Shown here piece by piece: positions 39,435-50,860 of a stretch of DNA of 52,324 nucleotides. The notes under the pieces were generated by a model that worked only from the letters and a program-made list of their open reading frames with translations, made no database searches and had not been told where the DNA came from. Positions within the stretch are counted from its first letter, which is position 1; the number at the start of each line of letters is the position of its first letter. A program made the position numbers and the translations under genes. The stretch comes from Hyphomicrobiaceae bacterium (GTDB lineage Bacteria > Pseudomonadota > Alphaproteobacteria > Rhizobiales > Xanthobacteraceae): assembly GCA_947472885.1 (NCBI GenBank), contig CANJBX010000025.1, positions 1 to 52,324 on the forward strand, given 5' to 3'.

Positions 39435-39892
39435 AGGTCCCATCTATCACGCTCGAAACCGCTGCCGTTCAGGACATTCTGAAGGCGCTGCCGCACCGTT
39501 ATCCGTTCCTGATGGTTGATAAAGTTATTGAGATTCAAGGTGACGAATCCGCCATCGGCATCAAGAACGTCACGTTCAACGAGCCGCAGTTTCAGGGCCA
39601 CTTTCCGGGCAACCCGGTGTTTCCCGGCGTGCTGATGATCGAGGGCATGGCGCAGACCGCGGGCGTCATCTGCGTGCGCAAGCTCGGTGTCAATGATCGT
39701 CCCAAGGTCGTTTACTTCTTGACCATCGACAATGCGAAGTTCCGCAAACCCGTCGGTCCCGGCGACACCATCGAGTATCACGTTCGCAAAACCGCCAACC
39801 GCCGCAATATGTGGTGGTATCACGCCGACGCCAAGGTCAACGGCCAGGTTGTGGCCCAGGCTGACGTCGGTGCGATGATTGCGGACGCGTAA
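39431..39892 (+). CDS. fabZ: 3-hydroxyacyl-[acyl-carrier-protein] dehydratase FabZ
   Basis: This 153-residue hot-dog-fold dehydratase of fatty-acid elongation competes with LpxA for 3-hydroxyacyl-ACP. [11 protein letters not shown] opens the fold. The catalytic pair is His57 ([12 protein letters not shown]) and Glu71 ([10 protein letters not shown]). Its place between lpxD and lpxA is conserved and links membrane fatty acid and lipid A supply. It starts within the lpxD stop and ends ten bases before lpxA. Confidence 0.97.
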   Translation: MKVPSITLETAAVQDILKALPHRYPFLMVDKVIEIQGDESAIGIKNVTFNEPQFQGHFPGNPVFPGVLMIEGMAQTAGVICVRKLGVNDRPKVVYFLTIDNAKFRKPVGPGDTIEYHVRKTANRRNMWWYHADAKVNGQVVAQADVGAMIADA

Positions 39893-39902
39893 GAAAGTTC
39901 AG

Positions 39903-40706
39903 ATGACCATTGATTCCACCGCACGCGTTGTTTCCGGGGCTGTCATCGGCAGCGACGTCACCATCGGCCCTTATTGCATTGTGGGTCCGCATGTCTCGCT
40001 TGGCAATGGCTGCGTGCTGCAGTCTCACGTCAACATTGAAGGACACACCAGCGTCGGTTCGCGAACGAAGATTTCGCCATTCGTTTCCCTGGGCGGTCCA
40101 CCGCAGTCGATCAAGTATGCTGGCCAGCCGACGCGGCTTGAAATCGGCTCTGAGTGTGTGATCCGCGAAAGCGTCACGATGAATATCGGCACGGCCGAAG
40201 ACGGCGGGCTGACCAAGGTTGGCGACCGCTGTTTCATCATGACCGGCACGCACGTCGCTCACGACTGCAAGGTCGGCGATGACGTTGTATTCGCGAACAA
40301 CGTTTTGCTGGGCGGGCATTCGATCATCGGCGATCGCGTGACGTTCGGCGGCGGCGCTGCGGTGCGCCAGTTCGTGCGCATCGGTGAGGGCGCAATGATC
40401 GTCGGCCTGTCCGGCATTCGCGCGGATGTGATCCCGTTCGGCATGGCGCATGGTCCGCTGGCGGATCTGGTTGGGCTCAATGTCGTTGGCCTGCGCCGCC
40501 GCGGCATCGACAAGGCGGGGCTGCATCGCGTGCGCGACGCCTATCAGGCGATCTTCTTTGGCGAAGGCACGTTCAAGGAACGCCTCGCGCGCTTTCCGGA
40601 AGAGCTTTCCAGCGAACCGATGGTCATTAAAATTCTGGACTTCATCAAGACCGCCAAGCGTCCGTTGACCATGGCGGTCAATCGCGGCGAGCTTGAAGCA
40701 TCATGA
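39903..40706 (+). CDS. lpxA: UDP-N-acetylglucosamine acyltransferase
   Basis: This 267-residue enzyme catalyses the first step of lipid A synthesis. Hexapeptide repeats fill residues 1-190, starting IDSTARVVSGAVIGSDVTIG. MTGTHVAHDCKVGDDVV contains the catalytic histidine. The helical C-terminal domain includes DLVGLNVVGLRRRGIDKAG. ATG 39903 (MTIDSTARV) is chosen; the frame from 39879 overlaps fabZ. The stop overlaps the lpxI start (ATGA). Confidence 0.96.
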   Translation: MTIDSTARVVSGAVIGSDVTIGPYCIVGPHVSLGNGCVLQSHVNIEGHTSVGSRTKISPFVSLGGPPQSIKYAGQPTRLEIGSECVIRESVTMNIGTAEDGGLTKVGDRCFIMTGTHVAHDCKVGDDVVFANNVLLGGHSIIGDRVTFGGGAAVRQFVRIGEGAMIVGLSGIRADVIPFGMAHGPLADLVGLNVVGLRRRGIDKAGLHRVRDAYQAIFFGEGTFKERLARFPEELSSEPMVIKILDFIKTAKRPLTMAVNRGELEAS

Positions 40707-41563
40707 GCGACGCCGTCGCCGATACCCCGCTCGGTATCATCTGCGGCGGCGGCAGCGTTCCCCTTGCAGTTGCCGATGCGGTCAGCCAGCACGGCCGCAA
40801 GGTTGTGCTGCTGCCGCTGATCGGCTGGGCCGATGAGAAAGCCGTTGCGCAATATCCGCACCACTGGGTTCATCTCGGGCAATTCGGCCGGCTGTGCCGT
40901 CTCGCGCGCAATGCCGGCTGCCGCGATCTGGTATTCATCGGCACGCTGATCCGGCCGTCGCCGTGGAAATGCCGGCTCGACTGGCTCACCATTCGCTTCC
41001 TGCCGCAAATCCTTGGCTCGTTTCGCGGCGGCGACGATCATCTGCTGTCCGGTATTGGCAGGCTGTTTGAGAGCCAGGGATTCCTTCTGGTCGGCGCGCA
41101 TGAAGTCGCGCCTGAAATTCTCGTTGCCCAAGGTCCGGTCGGCAGCCGCACGCCCGGCGCGCGCGACCTTGAAGACATCGCGCGGGGGCTGGCGCTGATC
41201 GCGGCGGTTGGGCCTTTTGACGTGGGACAGGCCGCTATCGTGGCCAACGGTCATGTCATTGCACTGGAAGCGACCGAAGGCACCGACCAGATGCTCGCCC
41301 GCGTTGCCGAGCTGCGCCGCAATGGCCGCCTGCGCGCACCGCCGGGCGTCGGCGTGCTGGTGAAGGCGCCAAAACCGACGCAGGACCGCCGTTTCGATCT
41401 TCCCGCTGTGGGGCCGCCGACCGTCGAGCTTGCGGCGAAAGCGGGCCTCGCTGGCGTTGCGATCCTTGCGGGAGGCGCGGTCATCGCTGAGCCGCAGCGT
41501 GTCGCCAAGCTTGCGGACGAGGCCGGGATCTTCGTCGTCGGCGTGCCCGGAACGCCGTCATGA
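40703..41563 (+). CDS. lpxI: UDP-2,3-diacylglucosamine pyrophosphatase LpxI
   Basis: This 286-residue protein of the former DUF1009 family hydrolyses UDP-2,3-diacylglucosamine to lipid X, replacing LpxH in alphaproteobacteria. The N-terminal half has GIICGGGSVPLAVADAV, and SFRGGDDHLLSGIGRLFE marks the linker. The C-terminal catalytic half has FDVGQAAIVANGHVIALEAT and EGTDQMLARVAEL. It overlaps lpxA and lpxB by four bases each, so lpxA-I-B are coupled. Confidence 0.95.
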   Translation: MSDAVADTPLGIICGGGSVPLAVADAVSQHGRKVVLLPLIGWADEKAVAQYPHHWVHLGQFGRLCRLARNAGCRDLVFIGTLIRPSPWKCRLDWLTIRFLPQILGSFRGGDDHLLSGIGRLFESQGFLLVGAHEVAPEILVAQGPVGSRTPGARDLEDIARGLALIAAVGPFDVGQAAIVANGHVIALEATEGTDQMLARVAELRRNGRLRAPPGVGVLVKAPKPTQDRRFDLPAVGPPTVELAAKAGLAGVAILAGGAVIAEPQRVAKLADEAGIFVVGVPGTPS

Positions 41564-42738
41564 CGGCGGCCAATAAGCCGTTGCATGTTTTCGTGGTCGC
41601 GACGGAAGAGTCCGGCGACAGGCTCGGCGGGGCGCTGATGCAGTCGCTGAAAGAACGCGCGGGGCGGCCGGTGATGTTTTCCGGCGTTGGCGGTTCCGCG
41701 ATGGGTTCGCAGGGCCTGACGACGCTGTTTCCGATCAGCGACCTCGCCATCATCGGCATCGACGCCGTCATCGCCAAGTTGCCGACCATTCTCCGGTTAA
41801 TCCGTGAAACTGCTGCTGCAGCGATAGCGGCGAAGCCGGATATGCTGGTCATCATCGACAGCCCCGACTTCACCCATCGTGTTGCGCGCAAGGTACGCGC
41901 CGCGCAGCCCAGTCTGCCGATTGTCGATTACGTGTCGCCAAGCGTGTGGGCCTGGCGGCCCGGCCGCGCGCGAAAGATGCGCGCCTATGTGGACCATCTG
42001 CTGGCGCTGCTGCCATTTGAACCCAGGGTGCATGAGGAACTCGGCGGTCCGCCGTGCACCTATGTCGGCCATCCGTTGTGCGACCGGCTGGACGAGTTGC
42101 GCCCGGATGCGGGCGACGCGCAACGGCGCGATGCCAGGCCGCCTGTACTGCTGGTGCTGCCCGGAAGCCGTACCGGCGAAGTCACGCGACTCCTTGAACC
42201 CTTTGGCGAGACCGTGCGACAGACAGTTGCGCAATGCGGGCCGCTCGATGTGGTCGTACCGACCGTTCCGCATGTGGCGGAGCGCGTCCGCGCCGCCGTC
42301 GCGGGCTGGGGCGTGCCAGCACGCGTGACCCTCGATCCGGTGGAGAAGGCGCAGGCATTTCGCACGGCGCGCGCCGCGCTGGCGGCCTCAGGAACCGTCA
42401 CGCTCGAACTTGCCGTTGCCGGAATTCCCACCGTCGTCGCCTACAAGATTTCGCTGCTGGAAGAGATCGTCGGCCATCTGTTCGTGCGGACGCCGTCGAT
42501 CGTCCTCGCCAATCTGGTGTTGGGCGATAACATCATGCCCGAGATCGTCCAGCGGGGCCTGACGCCGGAAAACCTCACGGCGGCGCTGGTGCCGCTGATC
42601 GGCGATACGTCCACACGCCAGCGGCAGCTCGATGCTTTTGCCCGGATCGACGGCATTATGGGTATCGGCCGCGCATCTGCGGGTGTTCAGGCCGCCGATA
42701 TCGTACTGGTGCTTGCCGCCGGCCAAAAGCCGACATAG
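41560..42738 (+). CDS. lpxB: Lipid-A-disaccharide synthase
   Basis: This 392-residue GT-B glycosyltransferase (GT19) joins lipid X to UDP-diacylglucosamine. VATEESGDRLGGALMQSLKE opens the N-terminal domain, DYVSPSVWAWRPGRARKMRA lines the active site, and VLPGSRTGEVTRLLEPF begins the C-terminal domain. SGTVTLELAVAGIPTVVAYK is the nucleotide-sugar region. Length is normal. It ends the conserved lipid A block; the next gene differs from the usual neighbourhood. Confidence 0.95.
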   Translation: MTAANKPLHVFVVATEESGDRLGGALMQSLKERAGRPVMFSGVGGSAMGSQGLTTLFPISDLAIIGIDAVIAKLPTILRLIRETAAAAIAAKPDMLVIIDSPDFTHRVARKVRAAQPSLPIVDYVSPSVWAWRPGRARKMRAYVDHLLALLPFEPRVHEELGGPPCTYVGHPLCDRLDELRPDAGDAQRRDARPPVLLVLPGSRTGEVTRLLEPFGETVRQTVAQCGPLDVVVPTVPHVAERVRAAVAGWGVPARVTLDPVEKAQAFRTARAALAASGTVTLELAVAGIPTVVAYKISLLEEIVGHLFVRTPSIVLANLVLGDNIMPEIVQRGLTPENLTAALVPLIGDTSTRQRQLDAFARIDGIMGIGRASAGVQAADIVLVLAAGQKPT

Positions 42739-42771
42739 CCACACGCGCCTGTCCCGTCGTACCATGCCCCC

Positions 42772-43845
42772 ATGCCCAGCCGCCCCCGCAAGATGATCCC
42801 CAAAAAAACCGTCAAAAAACGTCCGCCCGCCCTTCGTGCTGCGATCACGGCTGTCCATGGCCATCTGCCGCAGTACGTGCTGAACAACCACGAACTGGCA
42901 AAGCTGGTCGATACGACCGACGCCTGGATCGTCGAGCGCACCGGCATCCGCGAGCGCCGCATCCTGAAGGGCGAGGGCCTTGGCACTTCGCACATGGGCG
43001 CGGAAGCCGTGCGTGGCCTGCTTGAGAAAACAAAGACTGCGCCGGGCGACATCGATCTTGTGATCTGCGCGACGACGACGCCGGATTTTGTGTTTCCCTC
43101 CACGGCCAATCTCATCTGCGACATGGTCGGCATCCGCAATATCGGCTCGTTCGATGTGCAGGCGGCGTGTTCCGGTTTCATCTACGCCGTCACCATCGCG
43201 AGCCAGTTCATCGAGACCGGCAAATACAACAAGATCGTCGTTGTCGGCGCGGATAAAATGTCGTCGATCATCGACTACACCGACCGGGCGACCTGCGTGC
43301 TGTTCGGTGACGCTGCCGGCGCGGTCATGCTGGAACCATCGACCAACCGGCGCGGCATCATCGACAGCATCATTTCATCTGATGGCGCGGGGATGCCGTT
43401 CTTGCATCAGAAGGCCGGCGGCAGCCGCATGCCGCCGACGGCGGAAACCGTCGCGCGCCGTCTGCATTATGTCCATCAGGAAGGTGCGCAGGTTTACAAG
43501 TTCGCCGTCGCGAAAATGGCCGAGGTTGCCGGCACGCTGATGGAGCGTAACAAGCTCTCCGGCGAAGACATCGCGTGGCTGGTGCCGCATCAGGCCAACA
43601 AACGGATCATCGAGGCGACCGCGGGCCGCATGGGCCTGCCGATGGAACAGGTCATGATGACCATCCACAAGTTCGGCAACACGACCGCGGCGACGATCCC
43701 GCTGTGCCTGTGGGACTACGAGAGCAAGCTCAAGGCCGGCGACAAGCTGATCCTGGCGGCATTCGGCGGCGGCTTCACCTGGGCCGGCATGTATGTGACC
43801 TGGGCCTATGACGGCGCGCGCGCTGCCAGTGCGCCGCCGGCGTAG
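42772..43845 (+). CDS. 3-oxoacyl-ACP synthase III (FabH-type), second-copy candidate
   Basis: This 357-residue KAS III protein condenses an acyl-CoA with malonyl-ACP to begin fatty acid synthesis. The triad is Cys133 (QAACSGF), His273 (VPHQANKR) and Asn303 (KFGNTTAATIP). The C-terminus LAAFGGGFTWAGMYVTW and TTTPDFVFPSTANLICDMVG look more like Bacteroidetes FabH than like the rhizobial enzyme next to plsX, so transfer is suspected. The N-terminus has a basic 20-residue tail (PRKMIPKKTVKKRP); an internal ATG at codon 8 is possible. It lies 33 bases after lpxB and is convergent with the next gene. It may make a special starter unit; the substrate is unknown. Confidence 0.85.
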   Translation: MPSRPRKMIPKKTVKKRPPALRAAITAVHGHLPQYVLNNHELAKLVDTTDAWIVERTGIRERRILKGEGLGTSHMGAEAVRGLLEKTKTAPGDIDLVICATTTPDFVFPSTANLICDMVGIRNIGSFDVQAACSGFIYAVTIASQFIETGKYNKIVVVGADKMSSIIDYTDRATCVLFGDAAGAVMLEPSTNRRGIIDSIISSDGAGMPFLHQKAGGSRMPPTAETVARRLHYVHQEGAQVYKFAVAKMAEVAGTLMERNKLSGEDIAWLVPHQANKRIIEATAGRMGLPMEQVMMTIHKFGNTTAATIPLCLWDYESKLKAGDKLILAAFGGGFTWAGMYVTWAYDGARAASAPPA

Positions 43846-43859
43846 CAGGTCCAACTTAT

Positions 43860-44850
43860 TTACTGCGCGCCCATGGTCTTGAGCAGTTCCGCGCGCATGA
43901 CCGTTTCTTTCTTGATGGCTTCAGCCTGTTCCGCAACTGTCATGGGATGCGGCTCGGCGCCGACCGAGCGGATTTTCTCCGCCACGTCGGGTTCATTCAG
44001 CACCGCGATGAACGCCTTGCTGATCTTGTCCACCACCTCCGGCGGCGTCCCGGTGCGAACCTGAATGCCGAACCAGCCGGTAAACTCGAATCCCGGCATG
44101 CCGCTTTCATCGAAGGTCGGGATTTCCGGCAGCAACGGAAAACGTTTCTTGGTCGAGATCGCCAGCGGGCGAATCTTGCCGGCCTGAATCTGCGACATCG
44201 ACGTCGGCGGATCGAGAATGCCGAGAGGAATGTGACTGCCGAGGAGATCGTTCATCACCGGGCCGGTGCCGCGATAGGGCACCAGCTCAATCTTGGTGCC
44301 TGCCATGTGGTTGAACAGCATGGCTGTGTACTGCATTGCCGTGTTGTTGCCGCCGTGGCCGATGGTGAGCCCCTTTGGGTTCGCCTTGGCCCGCGCAACC
44401 AGTTCGCCGAGCGATTTTTCCGGCAGGTCCGACGCAGCGCCGAGAATGAAGGGCACCTCGGCGACGATCGTGACCGGAATGAAGTCCTTTTGCGGATCGA
44501 ACGAGATCGCGCCGAGCATCGCAGCGGGCGATGTGAAAGGCGCGGCCCCGCCGAGGAGCAACGTGTGGCCGTCGGCCTGCGCGGCGGCGAGTGCCTCAAG
44601 CGCGATGGCGCCAGCGCCGCCCGGCTTGTTCTCGATCACGACAGGTTTGCCCAAAGAACGCTTCAAGCCGCGGCTGCATGGTGCGTGCCACGAAATCCGA
44701 ACTGCCGCCCGGCGGGAACGCCACCATCAGCTTGATTGGACGGTTCGGATAGGGTTGCGCTTGTGCGGATATGGAGGCGGCAAGCTGGATCAGTGCGGCA
44801 ACGCAAAGACCGACAAAGGGCCTGCGGGCAAGGTTCAGGCGCGTATTCAT
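43860..44850 (-). pseudogene. Bug/TctC-type solute-binding protein, frameshifted
   Basis: The minus-strand gene starts at ATG 44850 with a signal peptide ending in SISAQAQ, then PYPNRPIKLMVAFPPGG and SSDFVARTMQPRLEA, typical of periplasmic Bug binding proteins. Near 44654-44660 the frame breaks: FFGQTCRDREQAG is read where SLGKPVVIENKPGGAGA belongs. The remainder to 43860 is open in the other frame and complete (TIGHGGNNTAMQYTAMLFNH, VELVPYRGTGPV-like text). Removing one T from the GTTCTTTG run restores a protein of about 329 residues. This is either a recent pseudogene or a single-base sequencing error. No tctA or tctB membrane genes are adjacent, as is common for solitary Bug proteins. Ligand unknown. 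Confidence 0.85.
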
Positions 44851-44961
44851 GAGACGTTTCCGGTTCGCGTTTTTGTTGATGGCAGGATAGCAGGCGGTTT
44901 GGCCTGCGGAAACAAATTGGCGCTGGAGGCCTCACGGAAACAGATTGCTGATGCCCCAAAA

Positions 44962-44996
44962 GATAGTCCCGGGGCGCTGGACGACCCGGGACTATC
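44962..44996 (-). terminator. Rho-independent terminator of gltA
   Basis: Perfect 12-base arms GATAGTCCCGGG (44962-44973) and CCCGGGACTATC (44985-44996) enclose an 11-base loop. On the minus strand the stem is followed by TTTTGGGGC, a short T-run. It sits 29 bases past the gltA stop, in the right position to end that message and insulate the Bug gene downstream. Confidence 0.8.
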
Positions 44997-45025
44997 AAAT
45001 CAAAGCAGATGACGGATGGCGCGGC

Positions 45026-46342
45026 TTATTTGCGCTTGTCGACCTGCACGTAATCGCGGCGCTCCGCGCCGGTGTAGAGCTGGCGCGGACGGCCGATCTT
45101 CTGGTTCGGATCCTCGATCATCTCGTTCCACTGAGCGATCCAGCCGACGGTACGCGCAACCGCGAACAGCACGGTGAACATGCTGGTCGGGAATCCCATC
45201 GCCTTGAGCGTGATACCCGAATAGAAATCAACGTTCGGATAGAGCTTCTTCTCGATGAAGTATTCGTCGTGCAGCGCAATGCGCTCCAGTTCGATGGCGA
45301 CGTCGAGCAGGGGATCGTCCTTGATGCCGAGTTCTTTCAGCACTTCGTGCGCGGTCTTCTGCATCAGCTTGGCGCGCGGATCGTAGTTCTTGTAGACGCG
45401 ATGGCCGAAGCCCATCAGGCGGAACGAGTCGTTCTTGTCCTTGGCGCGCTTGATGAACTCAGGAATGCGGTCAACCGTGCCGATCTCGGCCAGCATCTTG
45501 AGCGCGGCTTCGTTGGCGCCGCCATGGGCGGGTCCCCACAGGCAGGCGATGCCGGCGGCGATACAGGCGAACGGGTTGGCGCCCGACGAACCGGCGAGGC
45601 GAACGGTCGAGGTCGAAGCGTTCTGCTCGTGGTCGGCGTGCAGGATGAAGATGCGGTCCATCGCCTTGGCGAGCACCGGGTTCGGCTTGTAGTCCTCGGT
45701 CGGCACCGCGTAGCACATGCGCAGGAAGTTGGTGGCGTAGTCGAGATCGTTCTTCGGGTACACGAACGGCTGGCCGACGTTGTATTTGTAGGCCATCGCG
45801 GCGAGCGTCGGCATCTTCGCGATCATGCGGATCGACGCGATCATGCGCTGCAGCGGGTCCGAAATGTCCGTGGAGTCGTGATAGAATGCGGCAAGCGCGC
45901 CGACCGAGCCGCACATCACGGCCATCGGATGGGCGTCGCGGCGGAAGCCCTGGAAGAAGCGGCTCATCTGCTCATGCACCATCGTGTGGCGCGTGACGCG
46001 GAAGTCGAAATCGGCCTTCTGGGTCGGGTTCGGCAACTCGCCGTAGAGCAGCAGGTAGCAGGTTTCGAGGAAGTCGCCGTGTTCGGCGAGCTGTTCGATG
46101 GGATAGCCGCGATAGAGCAGCACGCCTTCGTCGCCATCGATGTAGGTGATCTTGGACTCGCAGCTTCCCGTGGAGGTGAAGCCGGGGTCGTAAGTGAACA
46201 TGCCGGTCTGGGCGTAGAGCTTGCCGATGTCCATCACGCTCGGCCCAATCGAGCCGTCGTGGACGGGCAGAGCTACGTCTTTACCATCGACCGTCAACTT
46301 GGCGGACTTGGTGTTTTTCTTGTCTTGCGCGGTTGCGTCCAT
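45026..46342 (-). CDS. gltA: Citrate synthase (type II)
   Basis: This 438-residue enzyme condenses acetyl-CoA and oxaloacetate. The N-terminal beta part ([20 protein letters not shown]) marks the hexameric, NADH-sensitive type II form of Gram-negative bacteria. Active-site regions are [20 protein letters not shown], the histidine in [17 protein letters not shown], and [18 protein letters not shown] with the final aspartate region. Transcription is leftward. A 123-base gap separates it from gltX upstream and must hold its promoter, which I could not define. A terminator follows. Confidence 0.97.
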   Translation of the reverse strand: MDATAQDKKNTKSAKLTVDGKDVALPVHDGSIGPSVMDIGKLYAQTGMFTYDPGFTSTGSCESKITYIDGDEGVLLYRGYPIEQLAEHGDFLETCYLLLYGELPNPTQKADFDFRVTRHTMVHEQMSRFFQGFRRDAHPMAVMCGSVGALAAFYHDSTDISDPLQRMIASIRMIAKMPTLAAMAYKYNVGQPFVYPKNDLDYATNFLRMCYAVPTEDYKPNPVLAKAMDRIFILHADHEQNASTSTVRLAGSSGANPFACIAAGIACLWGPAHGGANEAALKMLAEIGTVDRIPEFIKRAKDKNDSFRLMGFGHRVYKNYDPRAKLMQKTAHEVLKELGIKDDPLLDVAIELERIALHDEYFIEKKLYPNVDFYSGITLKAMGFPTSMFTVLFAVARTVGWIAQWNEMIEDPNQKIGRPRQLYTGAERRDYVQVDKRK

Positions 46343-46465
46343 GATCGTGCCCTCGGATGGCTAGTAAAGCAGCTTGCCCCTTAAAAAGACTTTGCACCCG
46401 TTCGTGTGTGCACTGCAAGATGGGGCGCTTGCAACGGCCATGTGCTTATTATCAGGCGATTCGGC

Positions 46466-47899
46466 TCAATTGGCAGGCCGGTCGGCCTGATCTTTCAACC
46501 GTGCGATGCACTCGGCTTTTCCGAGTACCGCCAGGACTTCGAAAATGCCCGGAGACGTGGTCCGGCCGGTCAGCGCCGCCCGCAGGGGCTGCGCCACCGC
46601 ACCGAGCTTGATGCCCTGGCGCTCGGAGAAGGCGCGCACGGCTTCCTCGGTGGTCTGGGCCGACCAGTCGGCGATGGCGGACAGGTCCTGCACCAGCGTG
46701 CCCACCAGCGCCCGCGCCTCGGGGTTGAGGAGTGCGGTGGCCTTGTCGTCGAGCGCCAGCGGCCGGTCGGCATAGAGGAAGGCCGCCCCGTCGATCAGTT
46801 CGAGCAGCGTCTTGGCGCGCTCCTTGAGGCCGGGCATCGCGGCCAGCAGCTTGGTACGCAACTCGGGGGTCATCTTGGCAGCGATGACAGCGCCGTTGGG
46901 GATGTAGGGCAGTACGCGCTCGATCTCATCGACCAGTTCGGCGTCAGTGCTGGTGCGGATGTAGTGGCCGTTGAGGCTCTCAAGCTTGGCGAAGTCGAAC
47001 CGTGCCGGCGACCGGCCGATCTGCGGCAGGTCGAAGGCCGCGATCATTTCCTCGGTCGAGAAGATTTCCTGGTCGCCATGCGCCCAGCCGAGCCGCACCA
47101 GATAGTTGCGCACCGCGCGCGGCAGGTAGCCCATGGCGCGATAGGCATCGACGCCAAGCGCGCCGTGGCGCTTGGAGAGCTTGGAACCATCGGGGCCGTG
47201 GATCAGCGGGATGTGCGACATCACCGGCACCTTCCAGCCAAGCGCGTCGTAGATCTGCTTCTGGCGCGCCGCATTGGTCAGGTGATCGTCGCCACGGATA
47301 ACGTGGGTGACGTTCATATCGTGGTCATCGACGACGACGGCCAGCATGTAGGTCGGGTTGCCATCGCCGCGCAGCAGCACGAGGTCGTCGAGGTTCTCGT
47401 TCTGCCAGACCACGCGGCCCTGCACCTGATCCTCGATCACGGTCTCGCCGGTCAGCTGCGCCTTCAGGCGGATCGCAGGCTTGAAACCGGCGGGCGCCTC
47501 GGACGGGTCGCGGTCGCGCCAGCGGCCGTCGTAGAGCTTGGATTTACCTTCGGCGCGGGCTTTTTCGCGCATGGCCGTGAGTTCTTCCGGCGTGGCGTAG
47601 CAGCGGTACGCCTTGCCCTCGGACAGCAATTGCTCGGCGATTTCACGATGCCTGGCGGCGCGCGAGAACTGATAAACCGTGTCGCCATCCCAATCGATGC
47701 CGAGCCACTTGAGGCCGTCGAGTATGGCCGCGATGGCGGGCTCCGTCGAACGCTCGCGGTCGGTGTCCTCGATGCGCAACAGCATCTTGCCGCCGAAGCG
47801 GCGCGCATACAGCCAGTTGAACAGGGCGGTTCTGCCGCCGCCGATATGGAGAAAGCCGGTTGGCGAAGGCGCAAAACGGGTGATGACGGGATCGGTCAT
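46466..47899 (-). CDS. gltX: Glutamyl-tRNA synthetase
   Basis: This 477-residue class I synthetase has a HIGH-type motif in [20 protein letters not shown] (HIGG, residues 18-21) and a KMSKS-type motif in [12 protein letters not shown] near residue 244. The C-terminal helical anticodon-binding domain is complete. Because a GlnRS gene lies next door in the opposite direction, this enzyme need not be the sole source of Gln-tRNA through transamidation. It is divergent from glnS across 219 bases. Confidence 0.95.
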   Translation of the reverse strand: MTDPVITRFAPSPTGFLHIGGGRTALFNWLYARRFGGKMLLRIEDTDRERSTEPAIAAILDGLKWLGIDWDGDTVYQFSRAARHREIAEQLLSEGKAYRCYATPEELTAMREKARAEGKSKLYDGRWRDRDPSEAPAGFKPAIRLKAQLTGETVIEDQVQGRVVWQNENLDDLVLLRGDGNPTYMLAVVVDDHDMNVTHVIRGDDHLTNAARQKQIYDALGWKVPVMSHIPLIHGPDGSKLSKRHGALGVDAYRAMGYLPRAVRNYLVRLGWAHGDQEIFSTEEMIAAFDLPQIGRSPARFDFAKLESLNGHYIRTSTDAELVDEIERVLPYIPNGAVIAAKMTPELRTKLLAAMPGLKERAKTLLELIDGAAFLYADRPLALDDKATALLNPEARALVGTLVQDLSAIADWSAQTTEEAVRAFSERQGIKLGAVAQPLRAALTGRTTSPGIFEVLAVLGKAECIARLKDQADRPAN

Positions 47900-48076
47900 T
47901 TAATGCTTGGCGTTCCGGCGGGTTTCATCGGGCGCTCCTGTAGCACACGGCCCACGATTGTGTCAGGGAATTCGCGCGGCAATGGTGAAGCAGGTCCGAA
48001 TCGCGACAAGGAAACGGGGTTGGCGCGAGAACACGGATTTGGCACATAGACTGCGTTTATTCGGTGGCTATCAGAT

Positions 48077-48105
48077 TTGGGCTAAACAGGCTTGGGCTCA
48101 ACAGG
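48077..48105. repeat. 15-base tandem repeat just before glnS
   Basis: TTGGGCTAAACAGG (48077-48090) is repeated as TTGGGCTCAACAGG (48092-48105), with one mismatch and a 15-base period. It ends 13 bases before the glnS ATG, within the leader. It may be a chance duplication or affect translation start; a TTG in the second copy opens the same frame nine codons earlier. Confidence 0.6.
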
Positions 48106-48118
48106 TTCGGAAAACAGC

Positions 48119-49804
<1,686 letters not shown>

Positions 49805-49921
49805 TCCCAAGGCGTAGCACCGCGTTCTTGTTTCCTGCGGTATTCCGTATCCGTTCCGCTATTCGCCGCCCTGCATCCTCCGGTAGCATTCTGTCGGAAC
49901 TGCGCGCAATGGGGCGGCGCG

Positions 49922-50860
49922 ATGGTGGGTCGAGGCAGGGCGCAAGAAGGCGCGAAAGGCCGCCAATCAGGCGGTCAGGTTCAGACATGGCCGGAGGCGC
50001 GGGCGCGTCGCTGGCGTGGCACGCTGCTGCCGCATCCCGCCGATGTTTTTCACACTGCCGCCGAATATCTGAAAAGCGCAGCTGCCACCGATTTCGGGCC
50101 GGGGCGTGTGACGCCATGGCTGCCGGTGGCATTCGGTCTTGGCGTTGCGGTCTACTTCAGCGCCGAGCGCGAGCCGTCGTGGATCGCCGCGCTGGCAGCG
50201 GTCTTCCTGTTTGCGGTGCTGGCGTATCTGGCGCGTCTGCGCCCGCTCGCGTTTCCGCTGGCGCTGATGCTGACGGCATTCGCGGCGGGTTTTGCGATCA
50301 TCACGATCCGCGCCGCGGTCATCGCGCATCCCGTGCTGGATCGGCCCGTATTCGGCGCCAGCGTCACCGGCTTTGTCGAGGCGCGCGAGGAGCGCGAGCG
50401 CAGCGACCGCATCGTCATCCGCGTTCACAAGCTCGATGGCACGCGGATGGCAAAGCCGCCGGAGCGCGTGCGGCTTTCGGTGCGGCGAGGGGCAGCGCCC
50501 GCTGTCGGCAGTTTTGTGTCACTCAAGGCGCGGCTGTCGCCGCCGACTGCGCCACTACGGCCCGGTGGCTATGACTTCGCGCGCGATCTCTACTTCCAGA
50601 AAATCGGCGCGGTCGGTTTCGTCACCGGCGCGATCAGGATAGAGACCCCGCCTGCGCCGCAGGGCTTCAAGCTGCGCTACGCGGCGTTCATCGATGGTAT
50701 CCGCGATGGCATCGACCGCCGCATCCGCGCCGCGGTGCCGGGCGACGCCGGCGCGATTGCATCGGCGCTCATCACCGGCAAGCGCGATGCGATCTCGACG
50801 CCGGTCAACGAGGCAATGTATGTCTCGAGCCTCGCGCATGTGCTGTCGATCTCCGGCTAG
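49922..50860 (+). pseudogene. comEC: ComEC/Rec2 DNA-uptake channel, truncated by an integrative element
   Basis: The first 312 codons of ComEC are present. They include membrane helices around residues 65-85, 88-105 and 110-130, the DUF4131 N-terminal domain (about 100-235), and the start of the competence domain with GDAGAIASALITGKRDAIST and YVSSLAHVLSISG. A complete protein of 700 or more residues continues after SISG with Y-H-M. Here TAG (50858-50860) follows directly and the sequence changes character. The rest of the channel and the C-terminal metallo-beta-lactamase-like domain are missing. ComEC carries single-stranded DNA across the inner membrane, so transformation should be abolished. 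Start ATG 49922 is the first in frame and is not certain. Confidence 0.85.
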
